Notes: a model not told the origin generated them from the sequence alone. Positions 25,285-36,023 are shown, counted from the first letter of the stretch. The stretch: DNA of 64,000 bases from Cyclobacterium amurskyense (GCF_001050135.1 NZ_CP012040.1:5473001-5537000); one strand, 5' to 3'. Numbers and translations: made by a program.

Positions 25285-26580
25285 ATGAAAATCCTGGTAA
25301 ATCCTGACAAAAAGATTTGGAAGAAAGAACTGGCAAGACCAGTACAAAAAACCAAGGACATAGAAAAGATCGTAAAACCGATCATGAAGAAGGTAAAACG
25401 TCAAGGAGATAAAGCACTCCGCAAGTTTGCCTTTGAATACGACCATGTGGAAATTGACTCTATAATGGTAGATCCTCAAGACATTAAAAATTCGGGAAAG
25501 CTGGTTGACAAAGCACTTAAAGCTGCCATTAAAACTGCCAAATCGAATATTGAGAAATTCCATAAATTACAAGAAGCTGCCCCATTAAGCACGGAAATAA
25601 TGAATGGGGTGACTTGTATGAGAAGAAGTGTGGCCATCCAAAAGGTAGGATTGTACGTGCCAGGTGGAACTGCTCCTTTGTTTTCTACTGTTCTTATGCT
25701 TGGCATACCAGCAAAATTGGCAGGATGTCAGGAAATAATACTATGTACGCCGCCCGATCAAAAAGGGCAAGTTCATCCAGCTATTTTGTATGCTGCCAAA
25801 TTGATTGGTGTCACAAAAGTAATTAAAGCTGGAGGTGCACAAGCCATAGCAGCACTTGCCTACGGTACAGAAACTGTTCCTCGTGTTGATAAAATATTCG
25901 GCCCGGGAAATCAGTATGTAACAGCAGCAAAACAGTTGGCAGCGAAAAAAGGAGTTGCCATTGATATGCCTGCAGGACCTTCAGAGGTTTTAGTATATGC
26001 TGATGACACGGCTATTCCAGAGTTTGTAGCCGCAGATTTACTTTCTCAAGCTGAGCATGGCGCGGATAGTCAAGTCATATTGGTCTGCCCAACAGAGAAA
26101 ATTGTTGAAAATATTATTGCACAGGTAAACTTACAATTGGAACATTTACCTCGTCAAAAAACAGCTAGCAAAGCATTGGAAAACAGTGTGGCCGTTGTGA
26201 TAGATGATATGGATACGGCTTTAGAACTAATCAACGAATATGCTCCGGAGCATTTGATCATCAATGTTAGGGAAGAAGAAAAAGCTGTAAGTGGCATCAT
26301 CAATGCAGGCTCGGTTTTTATAGGTAATTTCACACCAGAATCAGCCGGAGACTATGCCTCAGGCACTAACCACACCCTACCTACCAATGGTTATGCCAGA
26401 AGTTATTCTGGGGTTTCATTGGATAGTTTCGTGAAAAAAATCACTTATCAGAAAATTACTGAAGAAGGAATAAGAGGTTTGGGACCAGTGATAGAAGTGA
26501 TGGCAGAAAATGAACAACTTATGGCACACAAACAGGCCGTAAGTATACGTTTAAATTACCTGGATAAAGAAAAAAAATAG
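25285..26580 (+). CDS. hisD: Histidinol dehydrogenase
   Basis: 431 residues, usual length. Zinc- and NAD-dependent oxidation of histidinol to histidine, the last two steps. Seen: VGLYVPGGTAPLFSTVLMLG, IFGPGNQYVTAAKQL, DMPAGPSEVLVYAD, LLSQAEHGADSQ with Gln and His zinc ligands, EYAPEHLII and SAGDYASGTNHTLPT with catalytic residues. Its TAG is followed at once by the hisC ATG at 26581. Confidence 0.97.
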   Translation: MKILVNPDKKIWKKELARPVQKTKDIEKIVKPIMKKVKRQGDKALRKFAFEYDHVEIDSIMVDPQDIKNSGKLVDKALKAAIKTAKSNIEKFHKLQEAAPLSTEIMNGVTCMRRSVAIQKVGLYVPGGTAPLFSTVLMLGIPAKLAGCQEIILCTPPDQKGQVHPAILYAAKLIGVTKVIKAGGAQAIAALAYGTETVPRVDKIFGPGNQYVTAAKQLAAKKGVAIDMPAGPSEVLVYADDTAIPEFVAADLLSQAEHGADSQVILVCPTEKIVENIIAQVNLQLEHLPRQKTASKALENSVAVVIDDMDTALELINEYAPEHLIINVREEEKAVSGIINAGSVFIGNFTPESAGDYASGTNHTLPTNGYARSYSGVSLDSFVKKITYQKITEEGIRGLGPVIEVMAENEQLMAHKQAVSIRLNYLDKEKK

Positions 26581-27651
26581 ATGGCATTTGATCTTCAAAC
26601 CTTACTTAGGCCGCACATCGCCTCACTTAAACCCTACTCTTCTGCAAGGGATGAATACACTGGCAAAGAGGGAATTTTTCTTGACGCGAATGAAAATGCG
26701 TTGGGTTCAGTATCTGAAAAACCATACAATCGATACCCTGATCCCTATCAGTCAAAATTAAAGGAAAAACTAGGGGCCATTAAGCAGGTTGATCCTGCCA
26801 ATATTTTCTTGGGAAACGGAAGTGATGAGGCCATAGATTTATTATTCAGGGCTTTTTGTAGACCAGGAATAGACAATGTCATCATCATGCCTCCTACCTA
26901 TGGTATGTACGAAGTAAGTGCAGGAATCAATGATGTGGCCACAAAGAAAGTATCTCTTTCTACCACATTTGATATGGAGGTACATAAGGTTTTGGAAGCA
27001 GTAGATGAATATACCAAAATAATTTTCATCTGCTCCCCTAACAACCCAAGTGGTAACAAAATCAACAGGGAATCCATCCATGAAATTTTATCAAAATTTG
27101 ATGGATTGGTTGTAATAGACGAGGCTTATATAGATTTCAGTGACGAACCTAGTTTTAGCCTTAAACTCAAGCAACACCCCAATTTATTGGTTATGCAGAC
27201 ACTCTCCAAAGCATGGGGTTTGGCTACATTGCGCCTTGGAATGGCATTTGCGTCAAAGGAAATAATTGGCATACTAAATAAAATAAAACCGCCTTATAAT
27301 ATCAGCGGTTTGACTCAAGACACTGTTTTAGAAGCCATAGGTAATACAGCACAGCTTGAACAAATGATCAAGGAAATTCTTGACCAAAAAGAACAGCTGC
27401 AGCTTGCCTTGGAAGAAATTCCTGAAGTTGAAAAAGTACACCCATCAGCTGCAAACTTTCTCTTAGCCAAGGTACCTCAGGCCAATAAGGTATATCAGCA
27501 ATTAATCGATAAGAAAATAATTGTCCGAGACAGGTCAAAAGTACAACGCTGTGATGATTGTCTGCGGATAACAGTTGGTAGTAAAGAGGAAAACCAACAG
27601 ATGATCAAAGCATTGAAAGAAGTTCTTAAGAATCAATCCAATAAGCACTAG
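26581..27651 (+). CDS. hisC: Histidinol-phosphate aminotransferase
   Basis: 356 residues, class I PLP aminotransferase. Converts imidazole-acetol phosphate to histidinol phosphate. Seen: FLDANENALGS at the substrate end, NIFLGNGSDEAIDLLFRAF, CSPNNPSGN, VVIDEAYIDFSD and the PLP lysine in TLSKAWGLATLRLG. Directly abuts hisD and precedes hisB by 13 bases. Confidence 0.96.
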   Translation: MAFDLQTLLRPHIASLKPYSSARDEYTGKEGIFLDANENALGSVSEKPYNRYPDPYQSKLKEKLGAIKQVDPANIFLGNGSDEAIDLLFRAFCRPGIDNVIIMPPTYGMYEVSAGINDVATKKVSLSTTFDMEVHKVLEAVDEYTKIIFICSPNNPSGNKINRESIHEILSKFDGLVVIDEAYIDFSDEPSFSLKLKQHPNLLVMQTLSKAWGLATLRLGMAFASKEIIGILNKIKPPYNISGLTQDTVLEAIGNTAQLEQMIKEILDQKEQLQLALEEIPEVEKVHPSAANFLLAKVPQANKVYQQLIDKKIIVRDRSKVQRCDDCLRITVGSKEENQQMIKALKEVLKNQSNKH

Positions 27652-27664
27652 AAAAGATTGAAGC

Positions 27665-28765
27665 ATGAAAAAGAAGGTATTGTTTATAGATAGGGATGGC
27701 ACCATTATCAAGGAGCCACCAACCGATTTTCAAGTAGATAGTTTAGAAAAACTTGAATTTATACCCCGTGCAATTACCAACTTGGTAAAAATAGCAGAAG
27801 AAGGGGATTTTGAGTTGGTCCTTGTTACCAACCAAGATGGTTTAGGAACAGATTCATATCCTGAAAACACTTTCTGGCCAGCACAATTCAAAATGCTCAA
27901 AACCTTGGAACAGGAAGGCGTTTTTTTCAAGGATATTCATATTGACAAAACCTTTGAACACGAAAATGCCCCTACTAGAAAACCTGGTACAGCCATGCTC
28001 ACGGCTTATCTCAATGGGGACTACGACCTGGAAAATTCCTATGTGATAGGTGATAGGTTAACCGATGTAACCCTAGCTGAAAACCTTGGAACCAAATCGA
28101 TCTTTTTCGGAAAAGAAGTGGTGGAAAATGCAGATAAAAGTGTCGACAATTGGGATGCTATTTATGAATTCCTAAAGCTGCCACCAAGAAAAGCTCAAAT
28201 TGTTCGAAAGACCTCTGAAACCAATATAGACATCCGACTTAACCTTGATGGTTCTGGTAAAAGTGCCATTAGTACAGGTCTCCCCTTCTTCGACCATATG
28301 CTGGATCAATTGGCCAAGCATGGTGGTTGCGATCTGGAAATTAAGGTTGAAGGAGATTTGCATATAGATGAGCACCATACCATAGAAGATACCGGTTTGG
28401 CACTTGGTGAAGCATATCTGAAGGCTATGGGAGATAAAAAAGGCATCTACAGATATGGCTTTTTATTACCTATGGATGATTGTTTAGCCCAAGTAGCCAT
28501 AGACTTTGGTGGACGTCCTTGGATCGTCTGGGAAGCTGAATTTAAACGTGAGAAAATCGGAGACATGCCAACAGAGATGTTCTTCCATTTCTTCAAATCC
28601 TTCAGTGACACGGCAAAATGCAATCTGAACATAAAGGCTGAAGGGGACAACGAACACCATAAAATAGAAGCCATATTCAAAGGTTTGGCAAGAGCCATTA
28701 AAATGGCGGTCAAGAAAGACCTGAATGCATTGGATCAACTGCCAAGTACAAAAGGGACTTTATAA
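27665..28765 (+). CDS. hisB: Bifunctional histidinol-phosphatase / imidazoleglycerol-phosphate dehydratase
   Basis: 366 residues. The N-terminal HAD phosphatase (about 1-165) has DRDGTI with D9 and D11, LVTNQDG and GDRLTD. The C-terminal IGPD domain (about 175-366) has FFDHMLDQLAKHGG and DEHHTIEDTGLALGEA metal-binding His clusters, and a second NEHHKIEAIFKGLARA. It carries out steps 7 and 9 of the pathway. Last gene of the cluster; hisH, hisA, hisF and hisIE are not in this window. A strong terminator follows. Confidence 0.96.
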   Translation: MKKKVLFIDRDGTIIKEPPTDFQVDSLEKLEFIPRAITNLVKIAEEGDFELVLVTNQDGLGTDSYPENTFWPAQFKMLKTLEQEGVFFKDIHIDKTFEHENAPTRKPGTAMLTAYLNGDYDLENSYVIGDRLTDVTLAENLGTKSIFFGKEVVENADKSVDNWDAIYEFLKLPPRKAQIVRKTSETNIDIRLNLDGSGKSAISTGLPFFDHMLDQLAKHGGCDLEIKVEGDLHIDEHHTIEDTGLALGEAYLKAMGDKKGIYRYGFLLPMDDCLAQVAIDFGGRPWIVWEAEFKREKIGDMPTEMFFHFFKSFSDTAKCNLNIKAEGDNEHHKIEAIFKGLARAIKMAVKKDLNALDQLPSTKGTL

Positions 28766-28807
28766 AGCAGTAAGAAGTAAAATAAAGCTAAATATTAACC
28801 TATTTAT

Positions 28808-28850
28808 AAACAAAGAGACCTCATTTTTAAAATGAGGCCTCTTTGTTTAT
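28808..28850 (+). terminator. Bidirectional terminator between hisB and heme-binding lipoprotein
   Basis: AAACAAAGAG-CCTCATTTT pairs with AAAATGAGG-CTCTTTGTTT with one mismatch; A/T tracts on both sides serve both converging genes. Confidence 0.9.
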
Positions 28851-28865
28851 AATGATTTTTCAATA

Positions 28866-31800
28866 TCAATTAAAATCTTCCTTCAAGGTCACAAGGAAAC
28901 TAACCAAATCCCTGATTTCTCTTCTACTTAAAAATTGCTTCATATCAGGCATACTTGATGGGGCATCTTTCCTTTCTAGAATTTGACTTTTCATGACCAC
29001 TGTATCTGGTTGATTACCCATTTTCAAGGTTATACTTTCTTCTGTCTCAGCCATTTTGATACCAGCTAGCTTCTTGTCATTGTCCAGAGAAAGGGTAACT
29101 ACACCAAATCCCGGAGCCAATCGCTTACTTGGATCAATCACAGCTTCAAGCAATTGTTCCCTAGTTAAACTGGCTCCTACACCATTTAACTTTGGACCGG
29201 CATTGCCTCCAAAATCATCATAAGCATGGCACTTAATACACTGAGCTGTGGCGTGTTGAAAGAAAATCTTACGGCCTTTCACAAGGTCACCACCATATAA
29301 ACTCCCACTATAAGAAGCCAGCAAGTCATCCTGACTCATGCCCTCATGCACTTCATTGTACCGGTCTTTTAATGCTGCATCTTCTCTTGTTTCCATTGCC
29401 TCGAAAAATTCAAGCTCAATGGCTTGGGGCAGCTTTCCATTTTCGAATTGTACCAATAGTTTTTCAAACACTGGTTTGGTACTATTTTGGTCAAGCTTTG
29501 CCAAAGTATTTACCGCTGCTTGCTGTTCTTCTACTGTTCTTTTCTGGATGACTTCTTCCAAGAGAGCTGCTTTTCTCTCATCAGGAATAGTCAACTCTTC
29601 CAAGAGGTCCAATCCAGCTACCCTTACACTTCTTTCTTTATCTGAAAGCGCTTGCTCTATTGCCTTATCCATTGGTGACTCAGGAATTTTAGCCATCGCT
29701 CTTAAACTTTGCGCCCTAACAGCTGCATCATTGTCATTGGTTAGCACAGTGAGCAATTGTTGACTTGCTTCAGAAATCTTTAACTCACCTAAAGCATTTA
29801 CAGCTTCTTCACGTATTAAGTGACTCCTGTTTTTCGTCAAATCCAATAATACTTTTGCGGCCGAAGCCTGAAATCCTGCAATATCCCTATTGAATTCTCC
29901 TCTGTACCATCCATCGACTCTGTCTAGGACAGAAGGTGAATTCCATGTACTCAATGCTGCTATTGCTTCAATTCGCATGTCTTCAGGAGCATTTCCCTTG
30001 TTGGCATAGAGCAATAAGTTATTAAAGCCTTCTTCTGTTCCCCATCTCAAGTTTGCATTGATGGCTCTTCTGATCAAAGGTTCAGAAGTAAAATCTCTTG
30101 CAAGTAATAATTTTCCTAGTTCAGGAATGGCTTCCTCTATAGAGAAATCATCGTTAATTGCCCTTGCTGCTTCTGCAATGATGTATTCGTCTTTGTCATT
30201 TAAAAAGGCTACGATTCCTTTATCCCTTAACCTTCTCAAAGCAATAACAGCCCCAAGGCGAACTGCCTCTGAAGGATGCTGTGATAAATCCCCAATATCT
30301 GAAGGATTCCCAACCCTAGCTAAAGCAAGGCTACCCACGTGCCTGATATACAGGTCTTCATTGTTATTTTCTTGAAGAAGGTTAACGATGGCATCAAAAG
30401 CAGCTTCAAACTTCATTTTGCCCAATGCTTCTGTAGCAAAAAATTGCACCCTTGGTTCATTTGAACTTACTAAAGGTAAAATATCCTTGGCGGCTGAGGA
30501 ATATTCCAAATCCCCAAGCCATTTTGCAGATTGAGCCCTTATTTCAACATCACTGTCTTTCAAATAAGGCACTAAATTTTCAGCAATTTCAGGGCTTTTC
30601 CTGGCTAGTTGAGAGATTCCCCAAATGGCATGAATTCTAGCCAGTTGATTCTCTTTCTGTGCCAAAACAGAAGTAAATACTTCTAATCCGTCATCTCCCC
30701 TACTTGCCAATTCAAACTGTGCTTTTTGCCTTACACGCTGGTCTTCAAAGGCCAATAAGGAAATCAATTCCTCTTTGGATAAGTCAGCATAATTTTTAGC
30801 TAAATGAGCTGCAGTAGTTTTACGAATTTCTGAAGTAGCTGTATTGTCTGTGAATTTCCATATCCTACCATAGCCTTTGTTTACCCATCCATCAATCCAA
30901 TCTGAAAAATACAACGCTCCATCAGGGGCAAAATCCATTCCTGTAGCAAGAATTCCAGTTAAAATCTGTTCTGTTTCTCCCATTTCAAATCCTGCACCTT
31001 TTGGTTTCAGATCAAAAGCATGTATACCAGATCTGGCCGCATTTCCACCAAATTCAGCTACAAAAAACTTGTTTTTCCATTGCTCTCCAAGTCCCGTTCC
31101 TGGGTTGTGTTGCATTCCTGTAGGCCCATTTACATAATTGGCAATGGTAGGAATAAAGTAAGCTGCCTGATCTTCGTTTCTAGGAAGGTGCATTTTTTCA
31201 TCCATCCATACCTTGTATCCATTGTTTTTGGGATCTCTGTACTTACCAAACTGCCAATTGATACGCCATCCAGTATCTGAACCTTCCACCAAATAAACGA
31301 TCCGTTCTCTTTCTCCCTTATTGTCCCCATCATTGTCTACACTTATAAGGTTGCCGTAATCATCAAAATCAAATTCGTGGGTATTCCTTACTCCATAAGC
31401 AAATATCTCAAAGTCGGAGCCATCTGGATTAGCTCTGGCAATTACCCCACAGTTGGGATAATCAAGAAGGTTACCATTATTGTCTTTACCACTAAACCCA
31501 ATGTCACCTATTCCCCAGTAAATTTTACCTTCAGGCCCTACTTTAAGACCTGACATATTGTGTCCTCCAAATCCTATATGAACACCAAATCCATGGGCGA
31601 GCGACTTCTTTTCATCCATTAAGCCATCTCCATTCGTATCTGTCATCCTCCAAAGATCCGGGGCAACTCCTACAAAGAGCGCATCGTCATGGTACAGAAC
31701 GGCACCTGCAACATCTGAAGTCTCCTGATTGAAATCACTGGCAATTAATTGGGAACGGTCTGCCCTGCCATCACCATCCGTATCTTGGATTTTGAAAACA

Positions 31801-32297
31801 TTTTCCTTTTCAATCGTAAGGTCTTTCCAATCGTGAGAACCATCGCCATTAATATCCGGCAACCATTTGTTTTTGTCACTGTTTTCTGGTGCAAGTTCTT
31901 TATGGATAAAGGCTTTCCGATCTTCCACATTTTTGAAACTTATAGATGAAATCTCCCAATCCTGATGGCTTCGGATATCAAATTCAGAAATTTTCCTTCT
32001 ATTGGTCTTTGAATAGATGGCATTGCCAAAGTCATCTATTTGAAGTGAAATGGGATCTGCTACCAATGAATCCACTGCCCAAAGATCCAACTTAAGATCT
32101 TTATGAAACTCCGGGTTTACCAAACCTTCAATAGCATTTGTTTGCTGGTTGACCTCCTCCTGGGTTAATTGTTTCACTTGAAGAGGAACAACCTTTTCAC
32201 CTGAGTTACAAGCTGTAAAGCAAATGCTTAATAATAGGTAAAAAGGTAAAGAATTAAAAATTTTATATCGTTTAGTCAATTCAATTTTTCTCAACAT
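28866..32297 (-). CDS. Heme-binding lipoprotein: beta-propeller, HEAT repeats, cytochrome c domain
   Basis: 1143 residues. Lipobox Cys C30 (ICFTAC) follows the signal peptide. Then a sorbosone-dehydrogenase-like beta-propeller (about 60-480; GVHIGFGGHNMSGLKVGPEG, GVRNTHEFDFDDYGNL, SDTGWRINWQFG), HEAT repeats (about 500-960; LVPYLKDSDVEIRAQSAKWL) and a C-terminal mono-heme domain with CIKCH at 1020-1024 and a later SSMPDM that may supply the Met ligand. This is the TIGR02603-type putative heme-binding family of Bacteroidota and Planctomycetes, thought to be extracytoplasmic oxidoreductases of sugars or alcohols; the substrate is unknown. It is a close paralogue of the next gene upstream, 62 bases away. 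Confidence 0.88.
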   Translation of the reverse strand: MLRKIELTKRYKIFNSLPFYLLLSICFTACNSGEKVVPLQVKQLTQEEVNQQTNAIEGLVNPEFHKDLKLDLWAVDSLVADPISLQIDDFGNAIYSKTNRRKISEFDIRSHQDWEISSISFKNVEDRKAFIHKELAPENSDKNKWLPDINGDGSHDWKDLTIEKENVFKIQDTDGDGRADRSQLIASDFNQETSDVAGAVLYHDDALFVGVAPDLWRMTDTNGDGLMDEKKSLAHGFGVHIGFGGHNMSGLKVGPEGKIYWGIGDIGFSGKDNNGNLLDYPNCGVIARANPDGSDFEIFAYGVRNTHEFDFDDYGNLISVDNDGDNKGERERIVYLVEGSDTGWRINWQFGKYRDPKNNGYKVWMDEKMHLPRNEDQAAYFIPTIANYVNGPTGMQHNPGTGLGEQWKNKFFVAEFGGNAARSGIHAFDLKPKGAGFEMGETEQILTGILATGMDFAPDGALYFSDWIDGWVNKGYGRIWKFTDNTATSEIRKTTAAHLAKNYADLSKEELISLLAFEDQRVRQKAQFELASRGDDGLEVFTSVLAQKENQLARIHAIWGISQLARKSPEIAENLVPYLKDSDVEIRAQSAKWLGDLEYSSAAKDILPLVSSNEPRVQFFATEALGKMKFEAAFDAIVNLLQENNNEDLYIRHVGSLALARVGNPSDIGDLSQHPSEAVRLGAVIALRRLRDKGIVAFLNDKDEYIIAEAARAINDDFSIEEAIPELGKLLLARDFTSEPLIRRAINANLRWGTEEGFNNLLLYANKGNAPEDMRIEAIAALSTWNSPSVLDRVDGWYRGEFNRDIAGFQASAAKVLLDLTKNRSHLIREEAVNALGELKISEASQQLLTVLTNDNDAAVRAQSLRAMAKIPESPMDKAIEQALSDKERSVRVAGLDLLEELTIPDERKAALLEEVIQKRTVEEQQAAVNTLAKLDQNSTKPVFEKLLVQFENGKLPQAIELEFFEAMETREDAALKDRYNEVHEGMSQDDLLASYSGSLYGGDLVKGRKIFFQHATAQCIKCHAYDDFGGNAGPKLNGVGASLTREQLLEAVIDPSKRLAPGFGVVTLSLDNDKKLAGIKMAETEESITLKMGNQPDTVVMKSQILERKDAPSSMPDMKQFLSRREIRDLVSFLVTLKEDFN

Positions 32298-32359
32298 GGA
32301 TAACTATAATAAAATAATGATATGAGTTTTTTTTAATTATGTTCATTGGAACCAGCAAT

Positions 32360-35300
32360 TTATTCTTCTTTATCCAGTGTAACCAGAAAACTTAATAAAT
32401 CTCGGATTTCTCTTTTTGTTAATAAGGCTTTCATGTCCGGCATTGAGGACAAAGCATTTGACCTTTCAGTTATGGTTTCTATTGCAATAAGCTTCTCAGG
32501 TTCATTACCTGTTTTTATTGTAAGGTTATTTTCGTCTTCATTTATTACAATTCCTGAAACGCTTTTACCAGTATTTAGTTTTAAAGTAACCATTCCATAA
32601 CCAGGAGCAATTCGATTACTTGGCGCCACCAATGCCTCTAGCAAGAGCTTTCTGTCAAGTTTGTTGGCAATCCCATTTAATCTTGGTCCAGCAATACCAC
32701 CAAAATCATTGTAGGCATGACAGCGTATACACTGAGCATTCTGGTGTTGAAAGAAAATCCTTCTTCCTTTGGCTGCATCCCCACCATAAAGACTACCGTT
32801 ATAGCTAGCTAAAACGTCACCAGCATACAAGTTAGTATTTATCGCTTTATACTGAGTCAACAAATCAGCATTCCCTAATGTTTCAAGGGCTTCACTTAAT
32901 TCCAATTCAACAGCAGCAGGCAATTTTTTATTTTTTAATTGATCAAGTAATTTTTCAAAAACGCTCTTTGCATATTCTTCCTCTACCTTTCCTAAGGTAG
33001 TAATTGCCGCTTGCTTCTCTTCTACAGATTGATTCAGAATCACCTTTTCTAATAAGCTAGCTACTGTTTGTCCAGATAAACTCGTTTCTCCTAAAATCGC
33101 CAAACCAGCGACCCTTACCCTTTTATCCTTATCCGTTGTTGCTTGCTCTAGTGCTAAGTCCATATTATCAGCACCTGATTCTGCCAAAGCTTTTAAAGCT
33201 GCCTCCCTTACTAGTGGTTCCCTATCTCTTTTTAATAGGCTCATCAATTTTTCGGAAGTATCAGCAATCTTTAATCTTCCAATTGCATTTACAGCCGTAA
33301 CACGAAGATCAGGGTCTGAATGATCCAGAAGCTTTAACAGTGGACTAGCGGCACTTTGCCTTAGTGAATTTACATCTCGTGAAACATGCCCTCTATACCT
33401 ACCATCTACTCTATCCAAAACCGATGGACTATCCCAGGTCGAAAGGACATTTATGGCTTCAATACGCATGTTTTCTGGTGCAGATTCCATTGATATAAAA
33501 CGCAACACCTGATTGAGAGCTTCTTCATTCCCAACCCTTAGACTGGCATTTATCGCTCTTCTAAGCAAAGGCTCAGAAGTCAGGTTTTCGCGGCTTAGTA
33601 CTTTCCCTAAAGCAGGCAAAGCACCTTCTATAGAAAAATCATCATTAATAGCCCTAGCTACTTCTGCCAATATGTATTCTTCTTTGTCTTCTAGAAAAAC
33701 AGCAATTTCCTCTGCCTGCATGCGTCTTAAAGCGACTACAGCAGCTATTCTTACCGCCTTGGAAGGATGTTGATATAGGGCTTTTACAGCAGCTACATTA
33801 CCAATCCTTGCGAGGGCCAAACTTCCTGCATGCCTTAAATAAATGTCTTCATCATTATTGGCTTCTAGGAATGTGACAATCGGCTGAACAGCAGAAACAG
33901 CTTCAATCCTACCTAGTGCTTCTGCAGCAAAAAACTGAACACGAGCAGATTCATCTTGAAGTAAAGGTATCAATTTAGCTTCTGCTTCTTTATGACGAAT
34001 ATCACCCAACCATCGTGCGGCCTGAGCTCTGATTTCAGGATCAGCATCTTCTAATAGTGGCACAAGTAATTGCCCAGCATTGGCCTCTCCTGATCTGGCA
34101 AGTTGTGCGATGCCCCAAATGGAATGAACCTTCGCCATTTGTCCCTTATTTTCTGCTAAATTAGCCTGAAATATTTTCAGACCTTTACTCCCTCTTTTGG
34201 CCAATTCAAATTGGGATTTTTGCCTAACTCTCTTGTCAACGAAATCAAGGAGTTCGCTCAATTCTGCATCTTCTTTCTCAGCATAATCAGCCTTGATTAA
34301 AATCTCAGTATCTTTTCTCAATTGGCTGTTGACAGCAGACGAATCATCCAATTTCCAGATTCGACCGCTATCCTTCGTCCCCCATCCATCAATCCAATCA
34401 GCGAAATAAAGCTTGCCATCGGGTCCAAAATCCATTCCCGTTGCCAAAATACCTCCCATAATTTTTTTGGTCTCCGTCATTTCAAACCCTGCTCCTTTTG
34501 GAGCCAATTTGAAAGCATGTATACCCGACCTTGCAGGATTACCTGCAAATTCAGCAACAAAAAAAGTATTTTTCCATCGCTTACCTAGTGCAGTGCCTGG
34601 ATTATACAACATGCCTGTAGGGCCATTGATGTAATTTTTTATTGGTGGAAGGAAATAGGCAGCCTGTCCTTCATGCCTAGGCAAGTACATCTCCTCATCC
34701 ATCCAAACTTTGTAATTGTTGTTCTTAGGGTCTCTGTATTTCCCGAATTGCCAGTTAATCCTCCAACCTGTATCAGAGCCTTCCACCAGGTAAACAAGAC
34801 GCTCACTTTCACCTCTATGGTCACCATCATTGTCAACACTTATAAGGTTCCCATAATCATCAAACACAAATTCATGTGTATTTCTTACCCCCATGGCAAA
34901 AATTTCAAAATCACTGCCATCAGGGTTGGAGCGAGCAATTACGCCCCTATTTGGATATTTATAGGTATTGCCCTCCTGGTCCTTGCCATTAAAACCAATG
35001 TCCCCTATTCCCCAATAAACTCTACCATCAGGCCCCATTTCAAGACCTGACATTCCATGCCCTCCAAAACCTATGTGTACACCATACCCATGGGAAATGG
35101 ATGCTTTATTTTTAGTCAGACCAGTTTTAACATCCTCCTGAACTCTCCACATATCAGGAGCAGCACCTACGAAAAGGTCATCTCCATATTTCATCACTGC
35201 CCCTGCCACATCAGTGACTTCTTCATGCAATTCTTCAAAAACCAATTGGTAGCGATCAGCCAATCCATCTCCATCAGTGTCTTCCAGACGATAAATATGG

Positions 35301-35779
35301 TCTTTTTCAACGGTCATGTCTCTCCAATCATGAAATCCATCTCCATTAAGGTCCTCCATCCACTGGTTTTGATCGCTGTTTTCTTGCGAAAGTTCTTCCC
35401 TTAAAAAAGCACGCTTATCTTCAATGCTTTGCAGTCCTATAGATCTGATTTCCCAGTCCTGATGCCTCCTGATTTCATGTTCGGAATTTTTCTGCCTATT
35501 GGTACGGCTATAATAAAGCCTTCCTTGATCATCAAAATCGATAGAAATAGGATCAAAAACCAAAGAATCAGAGGCCCAAATATTGACAACCAAGCCTGAG
35601 TCCAAGGTTGGTTGCACTATTTCCTCAATTTGAGATGCCCAATCAAGGGCATTGGAAGGACTTATAGTACTGATTTTTAAATCCTGTTCTTCTTTGGAGC
35701 CACAACTAAAAATTATAAATACGCTCGCGGCTAAAAAAACCTGCAAAGGCTTTTGTTTTATCACATTCAATAGATTCAT
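32360..35779 (-). CDS. Heme-binding lipoprotein, tandem paralogue
   Basis: 1139 residues with the same order of domains as the neighbour at 28866-32297. Lipobox IIFSC (C26), propeller with GVHIGFGGHGMSGLEMGPDG and GVRNTHEFVFDDYGNLISVD, HEAT repeats (VPLLEDADPEIRAQAARWLG), and a heme site CIRCH at about 1017 followed by SSMPDM. The two proteins match almost residue for residue over long stretches, so they arose by tandem duplication. The first of the pair in the transcript. The conserved heme and propeller motifs in both argue that both work, perhaps on different substrates. Dx(D/N)xDG calcium-type loops are visible (such as DLNGDGFHDW, DTDGDGLAD). Confidence 0.88.
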   Translation of the reverse strand: MNLLNVIKQKPLQVFLAASVFIIFSCGSKEEQDLKISTISPSNALDWASQIEEIVQPTLDSGLVVNIWASDSLVFDPISIDFDDQGRLYYSRTNRQKNSEHEIRRHQDWEIRSIGLQSIEDKRAFLREELSQENSDQNQWMEDLNGDGFHDWRDMTVEKDHIYRLEDTDGDGLADRYQLVFEELHEEVTDVAGAVMKYGDDLFVGAAPDMWRVQEDVKTGLTKNKASISHGYGVHIGFGGHGMSGLEMGPDGRVYWGIGDIGFNGKDQEGNTYKYPNRGVIARSNPDGSDFEIFAMGVRNTHEFVFDDYGNLISVDNDGDHRGESERLVYLVEGSDTGWRINWQFGKYRDPKNNNYKVWMDEEMYLPRHEGQAAYFLPPIKNYINGPTGMLYNPGTALGKRWKNTFFVAEFAGNPARSGIHAFKLAPKGAGFEMTETKKIMGGILATGMDFGPDGKLYFADWIDGWGTKDSGRIWKLDDSSAVNSQLRKDTEILIKADYAEKEDAELSELLDFVDKRVRQKSQFELAKRGSKGLKIFQANLAENKGQMAKVHSIWGIAQLARSGEANAGQLLVPLLEDADPEIRAQAARWLGDIRHKEAEAKLIPLLQDESARVQFFAAEALGRIEAVSAVQPIVTFLEANNDEDIYLRHAGSLALARIGNVAAVKALYQHPSKAVRIAAVVALRRMQAEEIAVFLEDKEEYILAEVARAINDDFSIEGALPALGKVLSRENLTSEPLLRRAINASLRVGNEEALNQVLRFISMESAPENMRIEAINVLSTWDSPSVLDRVDGRYRGHVSRDVNSLRQSAASPLLKLLDHSDPDLRVTAVNAIGRLKIADTSEKLMSLLKRDREPLVREAALKALAESGADNMDLALEQATTDKDKRVRVAGLAILGETSLSGQTVASLLEKVILNQSVEEKQAAITTLGKVEEEYAKSVFEKLLDQLKNKKLPAAVELELSEALETLGNADLLTQYKAINTNLYAGDVLASYNGSLYGGDAAKGRRIFFQHQNAQCIRCHAYNDFGGIAGPRLNGIANKLDRKLLLEALVAPSNRIAPGYGMVTLKLNTGKSVSGIVINEDENNLTIKTGNEPEKLIAIETITERSNALSSMPDMKALLTKREIRDLLSFLVTLDKEE

Positions 35780-36023
35780 AGGTTATTTTCTGGTCATACG
35801 ATATTATGCAACCTGAGAAAAAGCCTGATTTTTATACAAGACTTTAGTCTCAGTAATTATTGTTGCGTATATCCGATTTTCCCCTCTCCTTTACATAATA
35901 GTCTTGAAATCTTAGACATCCTTAAACCACTGGCCCACTAATTTAGCCAATATTCAAGACCAGAAATATAAGGAAAAGATCATTAGTTGAAAATTAAATT
36001 TTTATAAAGGTAAGAATCATCAG

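Noticed and set aside
29338..29763. 141-codon plus-strand frame inside the heme-binding lipoprotein gene
   Set aside because: Antisense shadow of a strongly supported 1143-residue gene; Ser/Phe/Leu-rich composition typical of such shadows.
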